From Neckera pumila (lineage: Eukaryota > Streptophyta > Bryopsida > Hypnales > Neckeraceae), in contig OZ018418.1 of the NCBI GenBank assembly GCA_963969595.1, forward strand, positions 10,669,001 to 10,733,000: 64,000 nucleotides of DNA, in the 5' to 3' direction. The notes below the pieces were generated by a model. That model saw only the letters and a program-made list of their open reading frames with translations, was not told the DNA's origin and did not search any database. The position numbers and the translations under genes were made by a program. This document shows, one piece after another, positions 35,670 through 46,965 of the stretch (its first letter is position 1; each line of letters opens with the position of its first letter).

Positions 35670-37060
35670 TGTTTGGATGAATATCAATCAAGGATTCACT
35701 GAGTCAAGGCTTTGACTCCTACATGCTTAAGGCCATACGCGTATCCAAATGTGTCTTGCTTGTGAAAAAAGAACATAGACTTATGGAGTTATAGTTGGCG
35801 CATTGTCTGGTTCTCTCCACTAAAGCAAATTGTTTGTTTTCCAAAATCTAACCGTCTACATATTTTGTGTTTTTGCTTATTACTAGTATTAATATGTACA
35901 GCAATTTCTAGTGTCAAACTGCATATGAGTTGAAAAATTATGAAAAAATAATGTATACTTCTCATGCCCATTATGTTTGACAATTTAGCAAACAAACTTT
36001 TCTTGGGATTGGAGGTGAGATGGATAATTACAAATCATGTTAGCACACTAAAATACACTTTTAAAATTGGCTTCTTAGATTTATATATACGTAAAAAGCT
36101 TTTATTGATTCCATTTTGATTTTTGAGATGAAAATTATAAGGTGTTCTAGTTTGCAAGCAGTTATGGATTTGCTACTCTAAAATAGACTTTGAAGTCCTT
36201 TATTTAACTCAATTTTTAATAGTTTTTGAAAAAAATTAAAGCATAGTACGTACATTGTTTGGTGCAACATTACAACCATTGGAATTGATATTTTTCAATT
36301 CCATAATTAAATTTTTTTGAATTTAGTGTTTTGAACCATTCTCCACTTCTTGTGTCTTCCTATTTTTTCCCTATATGTTGTAAAATTCCAAATGATCTGA
36401 AAATTTTCAAGCATGTAGCCAACTTTGTTTGAAGAATGAATCCAAGGAGTAACTACCATTTTGGACATTTTTGCATTTAAATGTGACCTTGTGAAGTGCA
36501 GCTGCTCGTTTTTTTGCAGGGTCCAAAAAAGGTTTTTTGGCAATTAAAATGCTAATACCTTATAATCTACAAGGTGAAAAAATTCGGAAATTTTTTCTAC
36601 ACACTCAAAAACAAGTTAATCACAAAATCCTGTGGTTCCATGCATCCTAAAATTTAGTACTTGTACTAGAAATGGCAGTTTTGGAGTGTTTTATTGTTTT
36701 TGGTGAAAACATAGTTTGTGACCTTTAGGGTTGAACCGCTCACATCAAAACAAGTCTCACATTTCAAAGTGACCAAATACGGTCACTCAGGCTGTCTGGC
36801 ATTTAGAGATTCATCCCATCATTGACAAAAAAATAACTTGTAATAGAAGGACGCAAATCACATAATTGCCCAAAAGGTGTAGCACAAAATACCATAAACT
36901 GATAGCAAATCAAAACAAATTTGCATTCCCAACATATTTGTATTAAAAGAAACTCATAAACACCATGAGTACAATGCTTTAGTAGTACTAGATTCTCCTG
37001 AGATCCAATCAACACTCCACGCAATTCTATCCTATTACAAAAAAAGGCCACCGGGCACCG
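35670..37060. other. AT-rich interval; degenerate foldback arm
   Basis: No gene. 36560-36740 resembles the right arm of the TTAA foldback family (GAAATGGCAGTTTTGGAG and GACCTTTAGGGTTGAACC), without a recognisable left partner. Confidence 0.4.
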
Positions 37061-37063
37061 ACA

Positions 37064-40000
37064 CTATATATTATCACCGCTATCTCCTCCCGATACACAA
37101 GATGGACCCTCTTCATCCATAAGTCTTGCACTTCTGCGGCGAGGTGTATGCATAGGACTTGTTCCAACGGTAGGCCGTGCGGACCTAGCTTCCAAGTCAA
37201 TGATGCCAAATTGTCGTTTTGTTTCCGGAGAGTGGTCATCTTCATCTTCCATCCTCTGTTTCTGCTTCTGCTTGGGAGACAAGTCGACTTCCCCTGCTTT
37301 CAACGCTTTGAGTGCATTATCCACTCAATGTACCAAGGCGTTGACCTCTTTGTCATCATCTTGCATGTATAATCATGTAGGCCGATCTCCTCCCATTACA
37401 AATTCCCTTGCCACTTATGATGTCGCCCATCGTCTTATCAAATTCCCTTGCCACGTCCATATAAAAATGCCTTGTGCATGACTGCCCATCTATTTCCACA
37501 AGAGCACAAACTTCTGCAGCTTCTTCCAACTTTGACAAAAAAAAAGGGCCCTACCTATCAAAGTATGATTGTATGCCAAGTATTGCTCATGGAACTCTTG
37601 AGCACGCTCCTGCTCTATCCAATTGCCATCTCCATCTTTATGCACCTCCTTTTCGGGAAATTGGAAGATTTTCTTGTGTTGCATGCTCCAGTGTCCTCCC
37701 ATGTTGCAACAAAACATTTCACAAGCCTTGTCATCTATAATACCTCTGGCCCGCAATTTCACTTCCTTGTCCTTGGTCATCCACACGTAAGGATCTAGCT
37801 CATGCATAGACGTTTGGATTAGGTAATGCACTTGGGCTAGTGAATCCCATGTTAAGGTTTTTCCCCAATGCAAGTAATTTTGAAATTTGTATGGCGCTTG
37901 GTCAAGTAGAAGGTTCCATTGATTGTATTTGTGACCAGGGGGCATACCTTCTGAGACCCCAAGCATTTTGTAGAACCTCGAGCTAAAAGGAGAACGACAC
38001 TCGGAACAAACCGAACGACAAAGAGATGCTTTGAGAATACATGTGACATGAAAAATGTGGCGGCATTGACCCATGGTTAGGGCTCCTTCCGGACCAATAT
38101 GACCTAGGCAAAGGCTACACTTGCCCTCCAAGATTCCCATGGAAGGATCACAAGCATGCACTACTTCCTTCTCATTCTTTTTGATGTGTGTTGAAAGCGT
38201 GTTGTAAGGGACCCATCCTTCCTTTGCTTCCAAGGTCCAATTGATGTGGGGATGTTGGTCGTTCTTTGTGTGGTTCAAGTGCTCAAACATTGCATCCCTG
38301 TCTCCCCAACATGTAATGTTGGTGGACCCCCTTGGATGTACCTCGAACATCTGCTTCATCCGCCAGAGAGAGCTCTCTATGGCATTGCATTCATCATCCA
38401 ACTTCATTGCTAATTTCAGGAGTCCTTTCATTGCTCGGGATACTATGGACGGTTTCTCTTTGAGCTTCTGTACCCATACCAACCACCGAGAGTCCGCATT
38501 GCCCTGTGGCATGCATTTATCCAACTGCACTATTTGTTTCAATTGTTCCACCTTGGACCAAGCACGGACATTCTCTTTTGTTGCCTCATCCAATTTTTGC
38601 TTCAATTCTTTGACCAATTTTTGCCTCAATTCTTTGCCTTCCGTTTGCATGGAAGCATCTTGCAATGCTGGAGTAGGAGCTGAAATGGCAATTTGAGATT
38701 TTCCTTCCATGCTTTGTGGCCCTCTACAACTCTGTCTTTTTCAAAAGGGAGAGAGAGTTGATTGCTCTCTTGAGTGTCTTGCACCACTTGTGTTATGGGC
38801 CCCAACTCTGCAACATCCTTCATCTGCCGTTTGAATTTGCACTCATGGATCCTCTGTAGCCTTTCCAACTTCGTTTTCAATTCATCACATTGTGCCTTCC
38901 AGTTGTCATTGGAATTGTTCAAGACCCTCAACGGTTGAGTTTCTTTTGCTAGAGCAACCATGTCTTTCATTTTGTTGTACTTGTCGTCGAGGAATGGTAA
39001 TATAGCCTGTATGAACTTCATGAAAGACACAGCACTAATGATTAATTTAGGCAATACTTTGGCCAATTCCTCTGTAAATTCCATAACCTTCGAGGACATT
39101 TCTTTCACAAATCCCATTGCTGTGGTCAGTGAGACTGCGGTTCTGGCAAAAGCCTCCCAGCTTGTGTCAGGTTTTGGAAAAGGGTGAGAGCTGCCAGGTT
39201 CGGCATCGGATACAGATGGTCTTAGTCCAACCTGAAGTTCCTTCCATTGAGCAGACCACTGTACAAAGGCTTCCAATTCCTTTAGATTTGGCATGTGACG
39301 GAGACTCTCTAATTGCAAGGGAGGAATAGCTGACACTCCTAGATACTTGCTCACAATGTCTTTAGCATGAATGGTGAAATCCCTTGTCACATCATGGGCT
39401 AGTCTTTTATTTCTTATTGACCAATGCCATTGAATTCAAGGGCTCAATACCGGGCTCAGCGACCCTGTCCTGTCTGGGTTCAAAGGTATATGTGTCAAGG
39501 AATCTAGAGCATTGCTCTCTAAAATATTATCAATTGTAGCATTGGCTCATGCAAATTATTTTGGTTTAGGGTCCTCCTAATGTTCTTGTAGCGGAAAAGG
39601 GGCTCCACATTTGTTTAGACCATTTTCTTCATGCGGAACCATACTTCCTAGAACCACGGTTTCTATGTTTGGTGTGCACATCAAAGCCGTTAGAGGAGTA
39701 AGAAATACCTCTCTTTCCGGATCTCCCAAGAAGGCACGGCTCATTGTCCTTGGGGTTTGCGTGGAAGCCAATGGTAATGCATCACTTGTGCCCCCAGAGA
39801 TGATTGTCTGCGGCATTGGAGTATTTTTTAATACTCTTCTTGGTTTTACTCTCCCACTTGGCCCTGCTTGTGGATTATACAAATCCGCAATATCTTTCTG
39901 ATTGCTCTGAAGATGTAGTGGCTCCTTGGCTGTTGTTGGAAACGTGCTCCAATCCACCTTTTGGGCTATTTGGAGTTCTACGTACACCATGGAGGCCAAG

Positions 40001-40365
40001 CTGTAGTTTATGTACCCCTTATTCATTGGTTTGCCCTCAAAGAGTGCCTTCCACACCTCCAACGATTGATGCACAAAATGTTGGTCGTTGCAAGTCCATG
40101 GCTTGCAACTAAAATCATGTGTCTAAGCAGCATAGGATTTCCTCGGTCACAACTTGTTGATGTGGTACATTTTTACATACTTCTTGCACATCCTGGAGTT
40201 CCAATATTCTGTTGTCTCCTTCTCCCAATCTGGCTCCAATTTGATGTTAGGGTCGTTCAAAATCTCCCAGTGGAGCTTGTGGATTGCCCCCTTCCATTTA
40301 GTTTTCGTATTGCTTTCCACCCCTTAATTCATCCCACCAATACCCGCAACACCTTCACCACTCAT
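37064..40365 (-). pseudogene. RING-H2 cargo gene with N-terminal domain X
   Basis: From ATG 40365 on the minus strand the frame can be followed for about 1,100 codons. The first 130 residues are domain X, shared with gene A and gene C (MCKKYVKMYHINKL, then SLASMVYVE and VDWSTF). A central helical, Lys/Glu-rich region suggests coiled coil (38700-38500). A RING-H2 finger lies near 38110-37970: CSLC, then GQC, RH, FH, VTC, SVC and SEC, a complete C3H2C3 set. A tail with two basic patches ends at 37064. Stops: TAA, TGA and TAG before 40074, several between 39577 and 39400, TGA near 37330. Frame changes near 38700 and 37520. RING-H2 domains usually act as ubiquitin E3 ligases, so that role is family knowledge and not shown here. 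An array lies 250 bp upstream. Confidence 0.72.
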
Positions 40366-40614
40366 GACTGTCACTTTAAAATTGTAACCACTTCAAAAAT
40401 CACTGCAAGTGACCCCCTTGAAACACGTGTATTTCAATAAATAAAAAAGCGTATGTCATTATAAAAAATGAATGACCCTAACTCTCCACCATATAGGAGC
40501 AATTGGCGTGGTGAAGCAATAGCAGAACATCCGACACGGTTCTAATACTTCTAAGAAGAGAGAAGAAGTGAAGAAAAATGAGCAGCCCATCCGATCTTAA
40601 AGCAGTCGAATGGC

Positions 40615-40920
40615 AAACCTAAAGCTAGGTCCGCTACCGGACCTGAGGTTCGGCGGACGGATCAATGCCGACCCCTTTGGGGTCGGACGGGCAGCACACC
40701 GTCCAAGCGCCAGATTTGGCTGTCCAAATCCGAAGCGGATTAGGGCCGGCTGTTGACGGCGGCGGTTGCTTTCAGACTACCGTCCGATGCCTTGTCCTAC
40801 TAGCCGTCCGATGCCGTGTCTGACCCACGTCCGACCCTCCGTCAAAATCCCTCATACACCATTCTAATCCACCGTCCGACCCCCATCCGACCAGCCGTCC
40901 AATCAAGTGGCCAAAGTATA
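40615..40920 (-). repeat. GTCCGAC array upstream of the RING gene
   Basis: Words GTCGGACGGG, CCGTCCGATGCC (twice), CGTCCGACCC and CCGTCCGACCCCC. Mixed orientation at the left, C-rich at the right on the plus strand. Confidence 0.6.
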
Positions 40921-41539
40921 TGAGTATAGGATCCAGTGACCTACGGATCCTTTTCCAATGCCCATTATTCATGATATAAGCATCCAATGCAACGGCGGCT
41001 GCAGAAATCAGGAGATAAGAAGACCATGAACTCATGAAATTGCAACATCAGAGGTCAATTTGAGTGGGACCGTAGTCCCTCGGAGGCATGGCCGTAAGTG
41101 GTAAACTCCTTAGAACTCATTTGAGTTTGAGGTGGTCTATAATTTGATTCCCAGTGACATCCTCTAGCTTGCTTGATGATGTCACCCCCTTGGTTGTGGG
41201 ACTTGGTTTGGTCGTGGTAGCCAATCATACAAAAAAAAAAAAGCATCCAACCAATTTGTGTTTCTATTTGGGAAGGAATCACAATTTGCTTGTTGTGGAG
41301 GGGGGAGGTGATGAAATAGAGGGCTTGGAAGGGACAATCTTGAGTTTCAAAACGGGATATTTGTAGTGCCATCCAACCACAAATATCTCTGTTTAAAACT
41401 CGCAATTGTGTCCTCCAAACCCTCAAAATTCAAAACCTACTTCCTCACAAGCAAATAATATTTGCTATTTACGTACAACTAAGCCTTGGCTTGACGGGTT
41501 TTTTTGGGGGGGGGCAGTAGTCAAGTAACATTTAGAGTG

Positions 41540-42050
41540 TGACTATGATTTGATTTTGATTTGATTTCTTCAAATTAGAACCAAGTTTTACATGATTTAA
41601 TTTTGCTACTTCAAACTTAAATGGAGCCAACATTAATTCATTTTGTGCACTTCAAATAAAACCCAAGCCACCATGATTTCACTTTGATACTTCACAAATA
41701 ATATGAAGCCACCTTGATTTAATTCACCTACTTCAAACTAAATCCAAGCCACCTTGATTTAATTTTGCTAATTCACATTCAAATGAAGACACCATAAATT
41801 AAATTCTGCTTCTTCAAATTAAAATCAAGCCACCAAACTTTAAATTTTGCTACTTCAAACTAAAATCAAGACACCATGATTTACATTTGGTAACTTCACC
41901 CTAAAATCAAGACACCATGATTTAAGTTTTGCTACGTGAAACTAAAACCAAGCCACCATGATTTAGATTTTGCTACTTCACATTCAAATAAAGACACCAT
42001 GATTTATGTTTTGCCATTTCAAACCAAAATCAAGCCACCATGATTTTAAG
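41540..42050 (+). repeat. Tandem repeat, about 46-48 bp unit, about 11 copies
   Basis: Units follow the pattern TTTTGCTACTTCAAACTAAAATCAAGCCACCATGATTTAA. Divergence between copies is moderate and there is no coding. Confidence 0.8.
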
Positions 42051-42785
42051 AAGTATATCCATTTTTTTTAACAATACGGTCTAGCATTGAGTCACGTGTT
42101 TTCCTAGAAAAATAAAAAGACCCATATGCCTCCTTATTATGGTTTTGTTATTAATTTCATAAGGGTACCCATTTTTAATGCATCAGAGTGGTTGATCCAA
42201 ATTTCTTTTACAAGAATAAAAATACCAAATTCTCTAAATTCTCTCTGAGCTTCTAGAGGATTAATTGTTTGGACATGTTCATCATGCAAAGTTCATTGAT
42301 GTTGACAAACAATTGTTCATTTGTGATGCAATGCTTTCAAAGGAAACACTGAAATGGGGATTTTTTGAGGAGTTAATCATCACATTTTAATATAATATTA
42401 GAGATTCCAAACTTCAACAAAATTTCATACGTACAAGTCTAAATGTTTGCCATATTTGTGTGGAGTTATAGACTTGTATGCATGGAAGCTTACAAAATGT
42501 GCCTACAAAAACAAGTAGTGTGTGTAGAAATTATTTTACATGAACTGACGTCATTGCATATTCCGAACATTAGAATACTATTAACGTATTCAGGGTGAAG
42601 AGTTTACAGGTTAGGGTTTAGTATTTAGGGCTAGGATTTAGGGGTTAGGGTTCATTTTTTGACACCAATTTCAAGTTCTTACAACATAGCTTTGGAAAGG
42701 AATCTGCAAGGGGTTTAGAAATCACAACGCGTACTTGCATGAATACAATTTGAATTAAAACTCCCGCAATTTTTGTACTCCACAG
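42051..42785. other. AT-rich interval with telomere-like words
   Basis: No gene. 42605-42655 has diverged TTTAGGG-type words (GGTTAGGGTTTAG, ATTTAGGGC, GGGGTTAGGG), the plant telomere sense motif in an interstitial position. Confidence 0.4.
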
Positions 42786-42789
42786 GATC

Positions 42790-43480
42790 CAGGCCGTTTG
42801 ATCAAATCAGAGTCCGACCAACTTAGCGTCTGACCGTGTAGCCGTCCAAATGTTTCCGTCCTTTCGTCAGACTCTAGAATCGTCTGATCCTCCAGCTGTC
42901 CAAGCCTCCACACGTCCGCTCTTTGAGGCGTCAAAAATAGCGGCGTTTATACCTGCAGCCGTCCGAACCTCCAGGCGTCCGCTCCTCCAGGCGTTCAACC
43001 TTAGAGGCTTTCCACTCACTACGTGGCCAATCTTAGGCCGTCGAAGTCCCGCTGTCCAAACCTGAAGCTGTCTGACCCTCTATCCGTCCGACCCTCTTAG
43101 CGTCCAATGTGAAGTCGTCCAACCTTATTTACGTCCAACAAGGCTCAATTTTGGTCGTCCGAATTTGTTGCCGACTGCCCGCTGCCCCGTCCAACAATCG
43201 GTCGGTCCATTTGACCGATTTTTCCATCCCCTTCAGTTGTCCGCCTTACATTGGTGGCCATGCAATTAGATGTCTGACGCTTCTTGGCTGTCCGATTTGG
43301 GCATCCAAACCTCAAGCCGTCCAATGTCGATAGCAACGTACGCCCGGTCCGACTACTTAAAGGCTCGTCAGACACCTCATTTTTCACAGTCGTTTCCCTT
43401 GCGGAGTGGGTTGATCCAACGCCTTTGGGATTTTGCGTGCTCCTTCTGACTTGGTGTGTGAACGACTGTGGCCTGTGGTT
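42790..43480 (-). repeat. Long C-rich GTCCGACC-type array
   Basis: More than 20 words of the type GCCGTCC, CGTCCGACC, GCGTCCG and CAGTCCG, spaced 15-30 bp. It lies directly left of the solo LTR. Without that insertion it would lie about 290 bp upstream of gene C. Confidence 0.6.
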
Positions 43481-43810
43481 GGACACTAAAGTGCTGTTAG
43501 CACTTGAGATTCCGGAAATAATTTGTTATTATAAAGTGTTGCAACCAGAATTTTTGGTTTTCCTTTGCTTATCTAAATTTTGGAACGGAAACGGGTAATT
43601 AGGATCCGTATCCGATTAGAAGGGCAGAAGGAAATTGGAGAGTGACAATGCTAATCAAGTAAGGAGAAAGCTGGATCTGATCCGGTCAGAATGTTAGTAT
43701 TCAGGAACGGAATCACATTCAGATTTCACCTCAGATTGGATTAAGATTGGACCGGATTGATATGGACCGGACTGGAAAAAGTCATGATAACCTGCCAGGG
43801 GTCCTGGGAC

Positions 43811-43818
43811 TATATAAA
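43811..43818 (+). promoter_or_regulatory. TATA box of LTR copy 3
   Basis: TATATAAA within gggacTATATAAAAgttgg, about 280 bp before the ATG at 44091. Confidence 0.6.
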
Positions 43819-44090
43819 AGTTGGTCGTCCTCATTTTCACTCCTTTACTTCCCTCGAGCTCTAGAGCTGACCTTGAGCGCTTTTATGCCTCCGTCTGCGC
43901 CAGAGCCGTTGTATGTGTGTGCGCTTGCGGCCAGGCATGTCCGAGAGTGTAGGAAAGGTAGAAAGCATGTGGGTTGCAGGTTTTGTGGTGTTTTCCGGTT
44001 GAGACCGGACGAGAGGAAGTGAGGAACGGGACGTGCGGCTAGGAGAGAGTGAGGTAGCGATTGGTAAGGGTCCAGTGGCCATTAGTGTCC

Positions 44091-44969
44091 ATGCCTCAGT
44101 TGCGTAAGGCCAGACTGGGCGCGCCTAGTTCCTCCTCCGACATCAAGCTCCGGAAGGTAGTTCTGGTCATTCCCACGGAGGAACCGGCCAAGTCCGAGCT
44201 CATGGAGGATCTCAACGCCATGGGGTGCCTCATGTTGATGGATAAACCCTGGGGGTTTAGGGAGGAGCGGATGGTGAGAGAGATTAGGTGTAAGGCGTTG
44301 AATGAGTTTAACAACATGCTCTGGGGCCGCTCGACCGAATGGGAAGAAGAGCGGTGGAGGGAAGTTTACAACTTCCGGATTGGAGGTTCCGGCATGGCTG
44401 GAAGGAAGGACGAGTTCGTCCATGGCAAATTTCATAGGGAGCCGAGTAACAAGGACGGGTACGCGGTCACGGACTGTAAGAGCGACCGGCACTGCAACCT
44501 CCTGCAGTTCCTGGTTCCGACTGTCCACTTGAAGAAGCCAACGAGGGTGACGATGACCATCGGCAACACCATTTTTGGTTCCCTGAGTGGGGAATGGAAA
44601 GTGAACTGGGCCCGGATCTTTTCCGATCTGGTGTCCCAGCTGATGACGAGGATCGGAAAGAGTAGGGCCACTCCCTTGAGTCCCTATCTCTTCCACCTCT
44701 ACCACCAGAACCAGCTCCTCACAGAGACGGAGGAGAAGACGTGGAGCCTTCAGGAGTCCATCCTGAAGTACGGGGAGTCGGGTTCGGATGACAAACAGGA
44801 AGAGCAAACCGGGTCCGAGCCCGAAACGGAAGAGGAAGAAGAGGAGGAGCCATCCCGACCAAGGAAGCGGATGAAGACAACGCCTCCTCACAAGCAAAGA
44901 ACCCCTTCTACCACCCGGTCCACTCTAGAGCAAGGACTGGATGTAGAGATGACGGTCCCGAGGACATGA
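44091..44969 (+). CDS. Gag-like ORF, N-terminal half, LTR copy 3
   Basis: Open for 292 codons from ATG 44091 to TGA 44967, the best-preserved copy of the conserved block (ELMEDLNAMGCL, VYNFRIGGSG, NTIFGSLSG, VNWARIF, LSPYLFHLYHQ), ending in an acidic stretch and a basic PRKRMKTTPPHK segment. The corresponding region in copies 1 and 2 is fused to the coiled-coil half in one frame. Here the stop overlaps the ATG of the next frame (ATGA at 44966). A frameshift mutation is the simplest reading, and coupled translation the more interesting one. Its role is presumed structural or RNA-binding by analogy with gag-like ORF1 proteins. Confidence 0.65.
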   Translation: MPQLRKARLGAPSSSSDIKLRKVVLVIPTEEPAKSELMEDLNAMGCLMLMDKPWGFREERMVREIRCKALNEFNNMLWGRSTEWEEERWREVYNFRIGGSGMAGRKDEFVHGKFHREPSNKDGYAVTDCKSDRHCNLLQFLVPTVHLKKPTRVTMTIGNTIFGSLSGEWKVNWARIFSDLVSQLMTRIGKSRATPLSPYLFHLYHQNQLLTETEEKTWSLQESILKYGESGSDDKQEEQTGSEPETEEEEEEEPSRPRKRMKTTPPHKQRTPSTTRSTLEQGLDVEMTVPRT

Positions 44970-45742
44970 CCGACCCGTTCAACCAGTTGACAGTAATCCT
45001 GTGCGGGATACGAGCGGACTAGGAGGTCAAGAGGAGAGCTCTCGTCGCTATCGGAGGTCTGGTGGGTGCATTGGCGGATAGTGATTTACCGGGTAAGGTG
45101 GGTCAGTATCTGTCCAATCCGAATGAGCACCGGAGGCAAGGGGCAGAGATCCGTTGGCTTCAGGAGGAAGTCGACACCCTACGGGCTGACATGGTAGCCC
45201 TTAGGGAAGACAAGGCTACAATCCGGGAGATGGCGGAAGCAACCCGAAAGGTGGCCGAGTCGGTGAAAGACACTCTCGGAGAGTTCGGATCCACCGCAGT
45301 CAAGGCGGCATTATTTGACAAAGGGGTGCATGAGGAGAAGAAGGTATCCAGTTCCCAGATAGTTCGGATCCTCACCGACTTCACCGATCGGGTGGAAGCG
45401 TCCTTGGCGGCAGCGAGAGAGGCAGCCAACCGGATGGACATCAGCAGTCAAAAGCTGAACGGGTCCATGTACTCTCGAGAGATCCACCTGTCAAACCTAT
45501 CGCTACCGAATTCTTTCATAACCGGAGGGTCGAATCCGAGGGAGCCCAAGGATCAGACACTCGAGTCGAGGAAGAGTAACCGGAGACCTGGGCCTGGACA
45601 ACCGATTCATCTGGATTCATCACCACGGTCAGATCTTCCGAATCCAGCTGCTAAGGAGTGGAGCCGGAACCTTGCCGATGTCTTCAACCAATTGCCCGAG
45701 GAACCCAAGAGTCCTACACTGGGTGGGGGAGTTGGAAAATAG
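44966..45742 (+). pseudogene. Gag-like ORF, coiled-coil half, LTR copy 3
   Basis: ATG 44966 overlaps the preceding stop. The frame is interrupted once (TAG 45020, Gln-compatible) and ends with TAG 45740. Heptad-like segments (45140-45460) suggest coiled coil, followed by a Ser/Pro-rich tail. Matches the second half of the copy 2 protein in position and composition. Confidence 0.55.
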
Positions 45743-46965
45743 ATAGGTAGTTAGGAATGTAAAATTTTGTAAGATAGTTAGGACCGGATTGGATGTTGAT
45801 CCGGTCTGGCCGGTTAGGATCGGACTTGGATGTCCAGCGCGGATTTCCGGGGGCCTTTTTGCTTTGTACTCAAGTTGTATATAAGTCAGCCCCTGCTTGG
45901 GAGCTAGGAGTCTTTTTGCCCAAATTTTGTGTATGTCTTCTCTTGGCCTCTTATTGCGTGTCTCTCCCGTGTGTAGCAAGGTTGTGTGGTGAGGAGTTAG
46001 GAAGGCGCATGGTGGTGCGGGCGTGATTTCTCCCTTTGGCGTTCTTGTTTTGATCTTATGTGCAAGTGAGCGGGTTGTGAAAGAGTTGGGAGTGGATTTC
46101 AGTTCTTCAGTAGTTCTAAGGTTTAGGATTCCGGGCGAGACAGCCGCTGTTAGGCTAGGCGGATAGGGAGGGATTCCTTAGTCGCGCTAGAACTCTTGGG
46201 TGGGAAATCCGGTTGAGTGTCCGATCTCCTCAGAGATCTCGCTGCCTTAGTGGGTAAACGGAAGAACTTTAGTTGATGTTGGAACGGACGGGTTTACTTG
46301 CAGCCGCCTGGCTTCGTACAGACGGAACGTGGCGCCGAGGTCGTTGTAGTATGAGAGGATCGTAGAGGGGGTCTTTGTGTGACCGGTGATCCGGAGGGTT
46401 CTCTGGGTTGCTGTGAAGGATCAAACCGGATCCGGATTAGTGTAGGAAATGGAAGAATAGAGAAGTGGGTCTTCAGCCACTATAAGTTACGGAAGGAGCG
46501 GCGGGCCAGCCACTCTCAAAATCAAGGGGCGAACCCTCTGATGGTGAAACAAAGGTAAAACTAAACCGGATGGGAGTAAGAGCGGATGTGAGCTGATCAG
46601 GCCGGATCGAAAAGTTGACCGGATTGGAGAAGGAGAAGAAGGTCTGATTATAGTTCTTGGTGTTGTTGTGTTTCCGGTTGTGATGTTAGAATCGGAAGAG
46701 GAAATATAGGTACTGACTTAGCTTAGAGACCAAATAAGGCTATCTACTTCACAGAATCTCGCGGGTTCAATCTTTAGAGTCACTTTGTTATACTTTAAAG
46801 TGGTTTTTGGTAGTATGATTGGGAATTTGCTTGCCCTGTGTTGCGACATAAAGTGCAGGGCCCCTTTGGTCCTTTCCATTCTAACTTCAAAGCATTGCAC
46901 GGAAGTATTGAAAAAATCAATTACAATTCTAAAATTGATTCCTAAAAACTTCCTCAAAGTTACAA

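Larger units (their letters stand above)
43490..46720 (+). mobile_element. Solo giant LTR, copy 3, inside the 24-kb element
   Basis: TATA box at 43811, leader, gag-like frames and a non-coding 3' part with CCGGA-rich text and a sequence cagGGGCGAACCCTCTGATGGT that matches a block at the end of copy 2 (GTGGACCCTCTGAAGGT). No pol on either side. Boundaries are approximate. TAAAGTGC occurs on both sides (about 43482 and 46848), which could mark a target duplication if the LTR extends to about 46847. Confidence 0.55.

Noticed and set aside
46720..46790. tRNA-like GCGGGTTCAATC sequence
   Set aside because: A B-box-like word is present but no convincing A-box, stems or anticodon arm could be drawn.
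43482..46855. TAAAGTGC as a proven target duplication of the solo LTR
   Set aside because: The repeat is real, but the right copy lies about 130 bp beyond where LTR resemblance ends and Ty3/gypsy duplications are 5 bp, so I keep it only as a possibility.
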